From Mesorhizobium sp. CA8 (lineage in GTDB: Bacteria > Pseudomonadota > Alphaproteobacteria > Rhizobiales > Rhizobiaceae), in assembly GCF_020164955.1 (NCBI RefSeq), contig NZ_JAIUHG010000005.1, positions 186,001 through 250,000 on the forward strand: 64,000 bases of DNA. The letters are read 5' to 3'. A program made the translations under genes and the position numbers. Below, piece after piece: positions 1-9,453 of this stretch; within the stretch, counting starts at the first letter, position 1, and every line of letters starts with the position of its first letter. The notes below the pieces were generated by a model. It had not been told where the DNA came from and searched no databases. It saw nothing but the letters and a program-made list of their open reading frames with translations.

Positions 1-538
1 CCATCGTCGTGGCATGGCCGGACGGAAAGCCGGCAAAGCGAGCGTCCATGGCGAAAGGATGCAGCGACAGGACGCCGAAACTGTCGAAATAAAGCGGCCG
101 GGCCCGGCCGATGCCGTATTTCAACAGGTTGACCGCCAGACCGGAGAGACCGACGGCACAGAGCACCAGGAAGGCGAAGCAGGTCCAGTTGTAGACGATC
201 ATCCGGCCATGCCGCGACAGGCCGCGCCAATCCGTCAGATTGGCGGCTACGAGGCAGAGTGCCGCTGGAATGAGATACCAGCCGCCGAGGCCGAACTGCG
301 TGAAGAAATCGGTGAAACGCGCAAGGCCAGAGGACCATTCGCCGCGCATCTCGCCCGCGCCGGCGTCGAGGCGCAGGAAGATCGCCACCGTCAGCAAAAT
401 CCAGGCCATGAGCCAGACGCTCCACAGAATTCGCGGATAGCGCGCCGGCCGCACGGAAAAGCGTCGCTTCACGATCGACATCGTGTCGCGGAAATTGCCG
501 AGCGAGCGGCGGTAAAGGACAAGTGGCGCGGCGGACAT
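1..538 (-). CDS. PAP2-family phosphatase, 3' part missing at window edge
   Basis: Reading the minus strand from an ATG at 538 gives about 179 residues that run off the left edge. An in-frame TAA lies five codons upstream, so this is the first possible ATG. The protein has at least three hydrophobic segments and then the acid-phosphatase signature: K-x6-RP (KYGIGRARP), followed by PSGH close to the window edge. The catalytic second histidine motif must lie outside the window. PAP2 enzymes remove phosphate from membrane lipids such as undecaprenyl pyrophosphate, phosphatidate or lipid A; the exact substrate cannot be told here. It starts 47 nt after the GT39 glycosyltransferase on the same strand, so an operon acting on envelope lipids is likely. 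Confidence 0.85.
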   Translation of the reverse strand, partial: MSAAPLVLYRRSLGNFRDTMSIVKRRFSVRPARYPRILWSVWLMAWILLTVAIFLRLDAGAGEMRGEWSSGLARFTDFFTQFGLGGWYLIPAALCLVAANLTDWRGLSRHGRMIVYNWTCFAFLVLCAVGLSGLAVNLLKYGIGRARPLYFDSFGVLSLHPFAMDARFAGFPSGHATTM

Positions 539-585
539 GGCTTCAGCGCGTGCTTATAGGGACATTCGATGTCCGACACTATTCA

Positions 586-2229
586 TCACGGCGCCACTCG
601 ATAAAGGCCGAGCGAAAGCTTGTCTCCTGACGAATAGTTGATGCCGTCAATTTCGGTCAGCCGCTTCACCGACTTGCCCTGGGCGGTCAGCACATCGGCA
701 AGCTTCTGCTCGTCCTTGATCGGCGCCAGCCCAAGCGCGCAGGATGGATCGTTGAGCAGATGCCGCGCCACCCCCTCGACATCGGTAAGCACGGTCTTGG
801 TGCCGACTAGGAAGACCAGGCTCGGCTCCTGGAATTTCGCCGAGGCGAGCACCGTGGTGTCGCAGAGCCGGTTGGCGTCGACGGCGGTCTTGACGCCGGG
901 GCTCAGCCAGATCGGCTTCAGCGACGGCGCAATGACGCCGAACAGCAGGCTGAAGGTAATGCCGGCGCCGATCGCGATCGCGGCAATGCGCGGAAGCGGC
1001 ACCTGCAGCTGTTTGGGGAAGGCAAGATAGCCGGTGACAAGAGCGGCGATCGCTGCCGGTATGCTCCACCAGGAGAAGGTCTTTGTCAGATAAAGCGGCG
1101 CGCCGAGACAGACCACGGCAAGGCCGATCGCCACCACGGCAAGGCCGAAGGCAGTCGCCCACCACAGCCATGTCTGCCAGCGCTTCAGCGGCGCGTTGGC
1201 CTTGTCCACCGGCAAGGTGAGCAGCCAGCCGACCAGAAGCGCCATGCCCGGATAGGCAGGCATCACATAATGCGGCAGCTTGGTCGGGATCGCCTCGAAC
1301 ACCAGCCAGAACGGGATATACCAGGCCAGGCAGAAGCGCAGGCGCGGATCGTCCCAAAGACGGTTGATGGCCTGGAGCCCGGCGCCGACCGCGATCAGCC
1401 CGAAGGGCCACATGAACAGCGAATAGGTCAGCATGTAGAAGCCGGGCGGCAGGCCGTGCGATTCCTCGCCCTGCGCCACCTTGTTCAGCATGTCCTTGCC
1501 GACCGCTTCTTGGAAGAAGGCGCCGCCGCTCTTCCAGGTGATGAGAATGAGCCACGGCAACACGATCGCCAGCACGATCAGGACGCCGCGCACCAGCTTC
1601 ATCTTGAGGAGCCAGCGCCAATCGCGGTCGAAGGCAAAAAGCGCAGCGGCGGTCAGCAGCGACAGTAGCGGCGAAACCGGGCCCTTGATGAGGATGCCGA
1701 AGCCTTGCGCGATCCAGAAGATCCACGGCAGATGCCCCGGAACCGGTTCGTTGCGCTTGGCTGCCCAATAGACCTGCGCCAGCGCGCCTTGCGCCATCAC
1801 GCAGCAGGCAAGCAGTATGGCATCGGTCTTGGCGTCGCGCCCCTCGAAGGCGGTGGCGAAGATCGCCGCCATCATCAGGCCGGCGGCCAGCCCGGCATTG
1901 GCGCCGAAGAGTTTCGTCCCGGTCCAGCCGATGCCGACGACCGCGAGCGCGATGCCCAGCATCGAGACCAGGCGATAGACGCAGATCGGCGCCGCGGCCC
2001 CCTCGCCGCTCAACGCCACGGCGGCCGACTGCAGCCAGTAGATGCCGATCGGCTTCTTGTAGCGCGTGACATCCTGCAGGCGGATATCGACATAATCGCC
2101 GGTCTCGACCATCTGCTTCGTCGACTGGACGAAGCGGGATTCATCGCGGTCGACCGGCGGCAGGCTGGCCAGCCCGCTGACGGTCATGACGATGCTGAAC
2201 AGAAAGAGGAAGAGGTAGTTCCTGTTCAT
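586..2229 (-). CDS. GT39/ArnT-like membrane glycosyltransferase
   Basis: The product is a 547-residue integral membrane protein. The N-terminus is [11 protein letters not shown], a first membrane segment, followed by the periplasmic [10 protein letters not shown] loop that supplies the acidic catalytic residues in ArnT/PMT-type (GT-C fold) enzymes. About ten further hydrophobic segments follow, then a soluble C-terminal domain. Such enzymes move a sugar from a polyprenyl-phosphate donor to lipid A, another lipid or protein on the outer face of the inner membrane. The frame stays open further upstream to 2475, but that stretch is made of a 57-bp tandem repeat, so I start at the ATG that begins the membrane domain. 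The ribosome-binding site is weak. It is probably cotranscribed with the downstream PAP2 gene. Confidence 0.85.
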   Translation of the reverse strand: MNRNYLFLFLFSIVMTVSGLASLPPVDRDESRFVQSTKQMVETGDYVDIRLQDVTRYKKPIGIYWLQSAAVALSGEGAAAPICVYRLVSMLGIALAVVGIGWTGTKLFGANAGLAAGLMMAAIFATAFEGRDAKTDAILLACCVMAQGALAQVYWAAKRNEPVPGHLPWIFWIAQGFGILIKGPVSPLLSLLTAAALFAFDRDWRWLLKMKLVRGVLIVLAIVLPWLILITWKSGGAFFQEAVGKDMLNKVAQGEESHGLPPGFYMLTYSLFMWPFGLIAVGAGLQAINRLWDDPRLRFCLAWYIPFWLVFEAIPTKLPHYVMPAYPGMALLVGWLLTLPVDKANAPLKRWQTWLWWATAFGLAVVAIGLAVVCLGAPLYLTKTFSWWSIPAAIAALVTGYLAFPKQLQVPLPRIAAIAIGAGITFSLLFGVIAPSLKPIWLSPGVKTAVDANRLCDTTVLASAKFQEPSLVFLVGTKTVLTDVEGVARHLLNDPSCALGLAPIKDEQKLADVLTAQGKSVKRLTEIDGINYSSGDKLSLGLYRVAP

Positions 2230-2360
2230 CGCGGGAGCTCGTCCGATCTGAAACTGCGGGATGGCCCCGTCGCGGCGCATTGCGCCTGTCTTTGCGCGGC
2301 GCCTCATTACGCCAGCAAAAAGGACGAAGCAAGGATATGCGGCTTCACCTGAGGACCCCA

Positions 2361-2506
2361 CGACCGGAAACCGCTTTTGTTGATAGCGGTCTTTCGTTTG
2401 GCGGGCGATCGGACGCAAAGCCCGAAACCACTTTTGCTGATCGCGGTCTTTCGTTTGGCGGGCGATCGGACGCAAAACCGGAAATCACTTTTGCTGATCG
2501 CCCGCG
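2361..2506. repeat. 57-bp tandem repeat, about 2.5 copies, in the GT39-tyrS gap
   Basis: Within the 341-bp gap between the divergent GT39 and tyrS genes (2230-2570), a 57-bp unit begins at 2382, recurs at 2439 and starts a third time at 2496. A partial unit precedes it from about 2361. The units differ at a few positions only. Because 57 is divisible by three, the repeat leaves reading frames open on both strands and makes both neighbouring ORFs look N-terminally extended. Apart from this and the tyrS ribosome-binding site, I see no gene in the gap. Confidence 0.85.
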
Positions 2507-2570
2507 AATGCTAAACGCGCGCCTTCATATCAAGCACGGCCAAGTGCCCGGCGACCTCCAGGAAGAACAA

Positions 2571-3824
2571 ATGTCCGCCTTCAAATCCGATTTCCTGCGC
2601 ATCATGAGCGAGCGCGGCTTCATCCACCAGATTTCGGATGAATCGGCCCTCGACCAGCTTTTCGCCAAGGAAACGGTAAGCGCCTATATCGGCTTCGACG
2701 CCACCGCCAATAGCCTGCATGCCGGATCGCTGATCCAGATCATGATGCTGCATTGGCTGCAGCAGACCGGTCATCGGCCGATCGCGCTGATGGGCGGCGG
2801 CACGTCAATGATCGGCGACCCGTCCTTCAAGGACGAGGCGCGCAAGCTGCTCACTCCTAAGGACATCGAAGACAATCTCGTCGGCATTCGCCGGAATTTC
2901 GCGCCTTACCTGAAATTCGGCAGCGGGCCGGGCGACGCGGTCATGGTCAACAACGCCGACTGGCTGATGCAGATCAACTACGTCAACTTCCTGCGCGATG
3001 TCGGCCGGCATTTCTCCGTCAACCGCATGCTCGCCTTCGATAGCGTGAAGCTCAGGCTCGACCGCGAGCAGTCGCTGTCCTTCCTCGAATTCAACTACAT
3101 GATCCTGCAGGCCTACGACTTCGTCGAGCTCTACAAGCGCGTCGGCTGCCGGCTGCAGATGGGCGGTTCGGACCAGTGGGGCAACATCGTCAACGGCATC
3201 GATCTCGGCCACCGCATGGAGGGCGTGCAGCTCTTCGCGATGACCACGCCGCTGCTCACCACCTCGTCCGGCGCCAAGATGGGCAAATCGGCCTCGGGCG
3301 CCGTCTGGCTCGATGGCGACATGCTCTCGCCTTACGAATTCTGGCAGTACTGGCGCAACACCGAGGACGCCGATGTCGGGCGCTTCCTGAAGCTCTACAC
3401 GACCCTGCCGCTCGACGAGGTCGCGCGCCTTGAAAAGCTCGGCGGCTCGGAGATCAACGAGGCGAAGAAGATCCTCGCGACCGAGATCACCGCCATGCTG
3501 CATGGCCGCGACGCGGCCGAGACCGCAAGCGAGACGGCGCGCAAGACTTTCGAGGAAGGCGCGCTCGCCGACACTCTGCCCAGCATCGAAGTAGCCAAAT
3601 CGGACCTCGAAGCCGGCATCGGCATTCTGGTGCTGTTCGTAAGCGCCGGGCTTGCCGGCTCGAACGGCGAAGCGCGCCGGCATGTCCAGGGCGGCGCCGT
3701 GCGCATCAACGACCAGCCCCTGACCGACGACCGCCGCGTCGTCACGCTTCAGGATCTCGGCCCGGAAGGCGTCGTGAAGCTTTCGCTCGGCAAGAAGAAA
3801 CACGTGCTGGTCCGGCCGATCTGA
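2571..3824 (+). CDS. tyrS: tyrosyl-tRNA synthetase
   Basis: This 417-residue class I synthetase charges tRNA-Tyr in the cytoplasm. The Rossmann domain carries the HIGH-equivalent HAGS motif (about residue 50) and the tyrosine-site sequence GGSDQWGN. The KMSKS loop appears as KMGKS (about residue 240). The last ~65 residues form an S4 RNA-binding domain (GGAVRIND). The start is ATG at 2571, preceded five bases away by AGGAAGA; the frame is open further upstream only because of the tandem repeat. Length and motif order are those of the family's usual rhizobial form. Confidence 0.97.
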   Translation: MSAFKSDFLRIMSERGFIHQISDESALDQLFAKETVSAYIGFDATANSLHAGSLIQIMMLHWLQQTGHRPIALMGGGTSMIGDPSFKDEARKLLTPKDIEDNLVGIRRNFAPYLKFGSGPGDAVMVNNADWLMQINYVNFLRDVGRHFSVNRMLAFDSVKLRLDREQSLSFLEFNYMILQAYDFVELYKRVGCRLQMGGSDQWGNIVNGIDLGHRMEGVQLFAMTTPLLTTSSGAKMGKSASGAVWLDGDMLSPYEFWQYWRNTEDADVGRFLKLYTTLPLDEVARLEKLGGSEINEAKKILATEITAMLHGRDAAETASETARKTFEEGALADTLPSIEVAKSDLEAGIGILVLFVSAGLAGSNGEARRHVQGGAVRINDQPLTDDRRVVTLQDLGPEGVVKLSLGKKKHVLVRPI

Positions 3825-3835
3825 TCGGCCGCGGC

Positions 3836-6800
3836 TTACTGCCCACTTTGGGACGGTTGCTGCCTGTACTCGAAGATCGAGCGGAATATGCCTGGCGCGA
3901 CCACCGATAGCGGATTGATGTTAAGCGTCGGCTTGTTGGCGTTGCCGCGCAAACGGTAGGTGACGCCGATCAGGCCGCGGTCACGCCCGTTGCCGAGCAG
4001 CGGCCCGAACAACGGCAGTTCGCCGAAGATACGGTTGAGACCATAGACCGGCATGAAGGTGCCGGTCATATCCATGTTGTTGTTCGCATCGTAGAGCGTG
4101 CCCTGGAAAGTCGTGCCGATGCGCGGGCCCCGCAACAGGCCGTTCGCCAGTTTCAAATAGCCGGAACCCTTATCGATCTCGGCGAAGCCGCGCTCGAACT
4201 GCACCCTGGACGTGTCGATGTTGCTTTTGACGGCCTGGTTCAGGCTGCGTGTATCGCCGGCCGGAGTCGTCGATACGATCGAGGCCAGCTTTGGCTCGTT
4301 GACCACATAGAAGTTGCGCGCATCCACCTGTCCCTTCATCGGCCCGTCGGCGGCGCCCGAGAGCGACAGCGTGATCGCGCCGCCCTCCATATGCTCGTAG
4401 ACGTTGAGGAACCGCAGGATGGCGCCGGCATCGGCAGATTTCACCCTGAGCACGCGGCCGCCTTCGCTTGTGGTGTTGTTGATCGCGATCGCCGCGCCGG
4501 AGCTTGCCGCGGCCGTGACGTTGAGCCCGTTCACGCGCGATCCGGCGGCGCTGTATTCGAGCCTGAGATTGGAGAGCACCTCGTCGTGGAAGCCGGTCAG
4601 CGATGCCACGTCGGCCCTCACCGAGACGGCATCGCTGCCCGCGCCCTTTGTCGCGGTGTCGACATCCGAGGTGAACTGCTTGATCAGCGAGCGGGCGTCG
4701 AGCGACGCGCCGCTGACGTTGACGGCATAACTCTTGCCGGAGCGCTTCACCGAAACGGCGACGTCGTCGCCCCGGTTCAACGAAACCTTGCTGAAGCGGG
4801 CCGTTGACAACGTCCCGTTGACCAACGTCACATTGCCGTCGATCGAAAAGCTTTTTCCGCCGAGATCGAAATCCGACAGCGTGGTGGTGCTGCCGGACTT
4901 TGCCATGTTGAAAGCGACCTTGGCGGGAATGCCGGCGCCCTTGCTCCAGCCGGCCCAGGGAATGTCGAGCCTGGCATTGGTCAGGTCCGCCGAAACCTGC
5001 TGGGCGCCCTGGCCGCTCTTGTCGATCGCCACCTTGATGGTTCCCGAAAGCAGGTCCGACAGTCCAGGCATGCTGGCATTGCGCGTCTTGTCATCGAGAA
5101 CCAGCGTAACCTTGCGGCTTCGCGCCGGCCCGTCGTCGGCTAGCGGCTCGACCAGATCGAGCTCGGCCGGAATGCCGTTGAGCTTGGCCTCGGCGGAAAT
5201 CACCGCCTGCTTCGGCCCGACGGTGATCGAGCCAGTGGCGTCGGTGACCGTCTGGTCCTCGAAAGGCTTGGCCAACGACAGATCCTGATAATCGAGCGAA
5301 ACCAGCCAATCGAGCTTCGAGGTATCCATGCCCTTCGTCAGCGGAATGTCCGCCCTGACATGGCCGGTGACGGTGCCGGACAGATCCTCGGGTGCCAATC
5401 CGACATGGCGCATGGCGTTGATCGGCTCGTAGGAGGCAAGCTCGGCGATAGCCGGGGCCTCACCCGCAACGTCGATGTCGAGCCCGCCAACCACAATCGG
5501 CAAATTGGCGTTCTTGATCGTCAACGTGCCGCCGCTTGCCGCCACGGTGCGGCCGCTCGGCATATAGACGCTGCCGGAGGAGAGCGCGATGTCGACATCG
5601 TTGCCGTGGAACCCAACGACGCCGACGGCGTCACGGACCGGCGGGATGCGCCCGGCGGTATCGAAGCGCGATCCTTCGACCCGGAAACGGCCGAACACTT
5701 CGTCGCCGGTAAGCGGCACGCCGTTGCCCAAGCGCCCCGGCGCGACCTGGAACTGCAGGTTGGCATCGGTCACCGTGCCGCCGAACAGGTTGCCCAGCAC
5801 CCAAAGCCGCGCGTTGCGGGCCGAGAACCACGGCCACAATTGCTTGACATGCGAGACCGGCATGTCGTGAACGTTGAGCGACAGCGATACTCCTGGAGGA
5901 CCGTTGTCGATGAAGGCGACCGTGGCGGCCCCCAGCACCTCGCCCGGTCCGCCCGAGCGCACGCCGATCTGCTCAGCGACAAGCTTGCGGCTCCTCGGCT
6001 GGTAGACGCCGGCGATACGGGCCAGGAATTGAAGTGCCGGTTCCGGCGATTCCGAGGGCGCCAGCATCGAGCCGTCGCTGGTGAGATCATAGCGGTAGGC
6101 AGGCTCCTCCCCCGCGGCTGCCGGCTTCGGTCCGATCGATCCGGCAAAGTCGAAGCTGGAGCGGCCGCTTCTGATCAGCAGCCGGTCGACCGAGATCTTG
6201 TTCGAACCGGCCACCAGCGTGGCATCGGCATCGACATCGGTCGGCAACAGCCCGCGTTCGTCCAAGTCGAGCACAGAACCGTTGAGCGAGAGTGATGCCG
6301 CCAGGCGCGAAGGGTTGTCGCCCGATGCTTCCGAGCCCGAGAGCTTCAACGCGATCGAACCCAGTTTAGCGCCGTCGGCCGCCGGGCCGAGTCCTGTCGA
6401 ACTGTTCCCGCCGGAGGGGCCGGCTATCTCGAGATTGGCGTCCAGCGACGAAATGCGTTTTGCTGTCGCATCGCGCGTCGCCGAGGCGATCAACGTCGCG
6501 TGCCGGCCGTCGACATCGGCATCGTACGAGAACTGCATGCTTCCCGTACCGGTTTGCGCGATGGTCGCCGAGGCGACGGTCACGCGCTTGACCGGCCCGG
6601 TGTCCGGCAGCTCGAACTCGACATTGCGCAGATCGATCTGGCGCATCGAGTCCTCGCGCACGGCATCCAGCGCGTCATTGACGCCTGAAAACACCGCCGC
6701 CGACACTTTCTCCGGGTCGATAAGGCCGTTCTCGTTGCGCAACGCCGCCGTCCAGTCGCCTCCGCCGGAGGGCATTGCGGCCACCACGATATGAGCATCG

Positions 6801-7309
6801 GAAAATCTGGCGGCGGTCAGCCGGACATCGCCGGAAAGCAGCGGCAGCAGGCGCATGCCGAAACGCACGCGCCCGATATCGGCCATCGGCTTGCCGTCGG
6901 CCGTCTTCAGGCTGACGTCGTTCACCTGCAGGGCAACGAAGCTCGACCCGTCGAGCGTCAGTCGCGCCGCGCCGACGGCGACGTCGACGTCGACGCCCGC
7001 CAGCTTCTCGATGGCGGTCTCCGCCTCGGCTCGGAGGCGCTCCGTGCCTATGCCCGAGGCCCCGAGGACATAGACGCCTGCCGCGGCCAGAAGCACTAGC
7101 GCGCAAAACCCGGCAAACACGCGACCGAGCATGCGGAAACGCCGCCGCACGGCTGCCCGGCCCAGCGGCGGCACGCTGCACGCGGACGGAAGCATCGCCA
7201 GGTCGGTGATCTCGTCACGCCTGAACCTGATCTTCTCGTGCTGCGGTTCTTCCCGATCCAAGCAATATTCCGTTGTGACGAACTCGTCGTGGACGAATCC
7301 CCGCTTCAC
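3836..7309 (-). CDS. large AsmA-like / DUF3971 envelope protein
   Basis: This 1157-residue protein has a short cytoplasmic N-terminus, one membrane anchor at about residues 60-82 (FAGFCALVLLAAAGVYVLG) and a very long periplasmic region rich in beta-strand repeats. It ends in an AsmA-like C-terminal domain (GLIGVTYRLRGNANKPTLNI). AsmA/YhdP/TamB-type proteins are bridge-like proteins implicated in moving phospholipids between inner and outer membranes; a role in outer-membrane homeostasis here is inferred from family. The start at 7309 is a GTG with no clear ribosome-binding site, and an internal start closer to the membrane anchor is possible. It ends 12 nt from tyrS, facing it. Confidence 0.8.
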   Translation of the reverse strand: MKRGFVHDEFVTTEYCLDREEPQHEKIRFRRDEITDLAMLPSACSVPPLGRAAVRRRFRMLGRVFAGFCALVLLAAAGVYVLGASGIGTERLRAEAETAIEKLAGVDVDVAVGAARLTLDGSSFVALQVNDVSLKTADGKPMADIGRVRFGMRLLPLLSGDVRLTAARFSDAHIVVAAMPSGGGDWTAALRNENGLIDPEKVSAAVFSGVNDALDAVREDSMRQIDLRNVEFELPDTGPVKRVTVASATIAQTGTGSMQFSYDADVDGRHATLIASATRDATAKRISSLDANLEIAGPSGGNSSTGLGPAADGAKLGSIALKLSGSEASGDNPSRLAASLSLNGSVLDLDERGLLPTDVDADATLVAGSNKISVDRLLIRSGRSSFDFAGSIGPKPAAAGEEPAYRYDLTSDGSMLAPSESPEPALQFLARIAGVYQPRSRKLVAEQIGVRSGGPGEVLGAATVAFIDNGPPGVSLSLNVHDMPVSHVKQLWPWFSARNARLWVLGNLFGGTVTDANLQFQVAPGRLGNGVPLTGDEVFGRFRVEGSRFDTAGRIPPVRDAVGVVGFHGNDVDIALSSGSVYMPSGRTVAASGGTLTIKNANLPIVVGGLDIDVAGEAPAIAELASYEPINAMRHVGLAPEDLSGTVTGHVRADIPLTKGMDTSKLDWLVSLDYQDLSLAKPFEDQTVTDATGSITVGPKQAVISAEAKLNGIPAELDLVEPLADDGPARSRKVTLVLDDKTRNASMPGLSDLLSGTIKVAIDKSGQGAQQVSADLTNARLDIPWAGWSKGAGIPAKVAFNMAKSGSTTTLSDFDLGGKSFSIDGNVTLVNGTLSTARFSKVSLNRGDDVAVSVKRSGKSYAVNVSGASLDARSLIKQFTSDVDTATKGAGSDAVSVRADVASLTGFHDEVLSNLRLEYSAAGSRVNGLNVTAAASSGAAIAINNTTSEGGRVLRVKSADAGAILRFLNVYEHMEGGAITLSLSGAADGPMKGQVDARNFYVVNEPKLASIVSTTPAGDTRSLNQAVKSNIDTSRVQFERGFAEIDKGSGYLKLANGLLRGPRIGTTFQGTLYDANNNMDMTGTFMPVYGLNRIFGELPLFGPLLGNGRDRGLIGVTYRLRGNANKPTLNINPLSVVAPGIFRSIFEYRQQPSQSGQ

Positions 7310-7356
7310 GTTATATCGATGATTTCCCGCGCGTAACCGCTAACAAGGGCATCGAT

Positions 7357-7824
7357 ATGGCTGATCTCGACGTGGGCGACGCAGCACCCCAGTTCGATCT
7401 CCCGCGTGACGGCGGGGGCTCCATCAGCCTTGCTGCGCTCCGGGGCAAGCCGGTTGTACTCTACTTCTATCCGCAGGACGACACCACAAGCTGCACCAAC
7501 GAGGCGATCGGCTTCTCGCAGTTGAAGCCGGAATTCGAAAAGGCCGGTGCAGTGGTGATCGGTCTATCGCCCGATAGCGTCAAGAAACACGACAAATTCA
7601 AGGCGAAGTACGATCTCACCGTCGATCTCGTCGCCGACGAGGAGCGCAAGGTGATCGAGGCCTATCATTTGTGGGTCGAGAAGACGATGTACGGGCGCAA
7701 ATATATGGGCGTCGAGCGCGCCACCTTCCTGATCGGCAAGGACGGTCGCATCGCCCGCATCTGGCGCCAGGTTCGCGTCAAAGGCCATGCCGAAGCGGTG
7801 CTCGAGGCCGTGCGCGCGCTCTGA
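7357..7824 (+). CDS. bcp: bacterioferritin comigratory protein-type peroxiredoxin
   Basis: This 155-residue thioredoxin-fold thiol peroxidase reduces hydrogen peroxide and organic hydroperoxides. The peroxidatic cysteine is Cys46 in PQDDTTSCTNEA; the usual consensus is TPGCTxEA, so the residues just before it are altered. The resolving cysteine normally five residues later is absent, which suggests a 1-Cys or atypical mechanism. Only one cysteine is visible in the protein. The ATG is preceded by AAGGGC at a suitable distance. It is divergent from the AsmA-like gene and seems monocistronic. Confidence 0.92.
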   Translation: MADLDVGDAAPQFDLPRDGGGSISLAALRGKPVVLYFYPQDDTTSCTNEAIGFSQLKPEFEKAGAVVIGLSPDSVKKHDKFKAKYDLTVDLVADEERKVIEAYHLWVEKTMYGRKYMGVERATFLIGKDGRIARIWRQVRVKGHAEAVLEAVRAL

Positions 7825-8002
7825 AACGGGAGCGCGTGTGGCTTTTCGCGATCGCCGGCCGCTCGTCGGCCTCATCTCTGTCGCAACCGGCCACCCGCAA
7901 GGCGCGAATTGGTTGCGCCGATATTGCGGCCGGCAAAACTTTGTTAACCTTAATAATGTGTAGTCGAGCTTGTCGTTGGTTCCGTAATGAAAGCTCGGTC
8001 CC

Positions 8003-9283
8003 GTGAAACAAACCGGTCAGTCAGCGGTCTTCGGCAAGCGCAAGGAACCGCATACGGTCATCATTGCCCGGGGCAATGAGATCAAGCATTTCACCATCCG
8101 CCCCTGGCTCGCCGCCTTCATCGGCTCGGCCCTGGCGGCGATCGCCATCGGCTATCTGCTCGCGACGTCCTATCTGGTGCTGCGCGACGACCTGATCGGC
8201 GCCACGACGGCCAGGCAGGCGCGCATGCAGCAGGCCTATGAGGACCGCATCTCGGCCCTTCGTGCCCAGGTCGACCGCATCACAAGCCGCCAGCTTCTCG
8301 ACCAGCAGCTGATGGAAACCAAGGTCAGCGAGTTGCTGGCCAGGCAGACCCAGCTCAGCGAGCGCCATGGGCGGCTTGGCCCGATCCTTGAACGCGCCGA
8401 GAACGAGGTCGGCGACCCACCTGCAACGGGCGCAGCGGCACCCAATCCCGACGAGCACGCTGAGGTCACCGGCAGCCTCTCGCAGGCGCCGGCCTATTCC
8501 GTCGCATCCTTGAGTGCTGGCGACACACGGCCCTTCTCGCTTTGGTCGACAAGGTCCGATCCGCTCGACGGCGAAACGGCCGCCGACCGCGCCGACAAGC
8601 TGTTCGTCTCGATCAATGCGTCGCTCAAGGCCATCGAGAACCAGCAGCTTTCGCGCATCACCACGCTTGCCGACAACGCCTATAAGAATGCCGATGCCAT
8701 CGCCCAGGCACTGGAAGCGGCCGGCCTGCCGGTCGACAGCGAGCTTGACAAGAGCGATGTCGGCGGCCCGCTGGTTCCGCTCGATCCCTCGATGGTTTTC
8801 GACAGCAAGGTCAAGGAGCTGGACGAGGCGCTAGATGCGCTCGACGAGGTCAAGAAAGAGGCGAGCAAGCTGCCGCTCGCCAACCCGGCGCCGGGCCATA
8901 CGGTGACCAGCCCGTTCGGTGTGCGCACCGACCCGATCCTGGGCAGCGCCGCCTTGCATACGGGAATGGATTTCAGGGCGCCGATCGGCATGCCGGCCAA
9001 GGTCACCGCCGCTGGCACCGTCACCAGGGCCGGCTGGGCCGGCGGCTACGGCCGCATGGTCGAGGTCGACCATGGCAACGGCTTTGCCACACGCTATGGG
9101 CATCTGAGCGAGATCGATGTGAGCGTCGGCCAGAAGCTTGTCGCCGGCGACGTCATCGGCAAGACCGGCAGCAGCGGCCGCTCGACCGGTCCGCACCTGC
9201 ACTACGAGGTGCGCCACGACGGCGAGGCGATCGACCCGCTGCGCTTCCTGACCGTCGGCAAGAAGGTCGCGCAGTATCTTTGA
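8003..9283 (+). CDS. M23 (LytM-type) peptidoglycan endopeptidase with membrane anchor
   Basis: The 426-residue protein starts at a GTG. It has a cytoplasmic N-terminal stretch, one membrane segment at about residues 35-58, a long coiled-coil region (about 65-130), a low-complexity linker, and a C-terminal M23 domain. The zinc site looks complete: HTGMD (His about 319, Asp about 323) and HLHYE (about 399). It should therefore be an active endopeptidase that cuts peptide cross-links in the periplasm, not a degenerate activator. Family members with this layout act in cell elongation and division. The 178-bp gap upstream is AT-rich near the gene and probably holds its promoter. Confidence 0.92.
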   Translation: MKQTGQSAVFGKRKEPHTVIIARGNEIKHFTIRPWLAAFIGSALAAIAIGYLLATSYLVLRDDLIGATTARQARMQQAYEDRISALRAQVDRITSRQLLDQQLMETKVSELLARQTQLSERHGRLGPILERAENEVGDPPATGAAAPNPDEHAEVTGSLSQAPAYSVASLSAGDTRPFSLWSTRSDPLDGETAADRADKLFVSINASLKAIENQQLSRITTLADNAYKNADAIAQALEAAGLPVDSELDKSDVGGPLVPLDPSMVFDSKVKELDEALDALDEVKKEASKLPLANPAPGHTVTSPFGVRTDPILGSAALHTGMDFRAPIGMPAKVTAAGTVTRAGWAGGYGRMVEVDHGNGFATRYGHLSEIDVSVGQKLVAGDVIGKTGSSGRSTGPHLHYEVRHDGEAIDPLRFLTVGKKVAQYL

Positions 9284-9354
9284 CCGGCTGATCCAGCACC
9301 GGCGCCCGCGAATTCGCTAAGCGCCGGGATTCTCCTGCCCTGCCAGATACATCG

Positions 9355-9444
9355 TTGCCGCCGAACCAAAGTAAGGACGCCGTTCTTCAACGCGGCCTCG
9401 TCGATACGGAACTTGGCGTGGTGAGCGGATAAACCGATCCGACC
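9355..9444 (-). pseudogene. remnant of an M20-family amidohydrolase C-terminus
   Basis: Directly after the stop of the frameshifted M24 gene, the minus strand reads LSAHHAKFRIDEAALKNGV and a few more residues. This resembles the C-terminal end of M20 peptidases/amidohydrolases, where a His-His-x-x-F-x-(I/F)-DE-A pattern precedes the last helix. The rest of such a gene is missing on both sides. I read it as the scar of a deleted hydrolase once next to the M24 gene. The match is from recognition of the pattern alone, so it is tentative. Confidence 0.4.
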
Positions 9445-9453
9445 TCCGGCCGG

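Noticed and set aside
5360..6295. A 311-residue plus-strand frame
   Set aside because: It is antisense to the AsmA-like gene and has no start signal.
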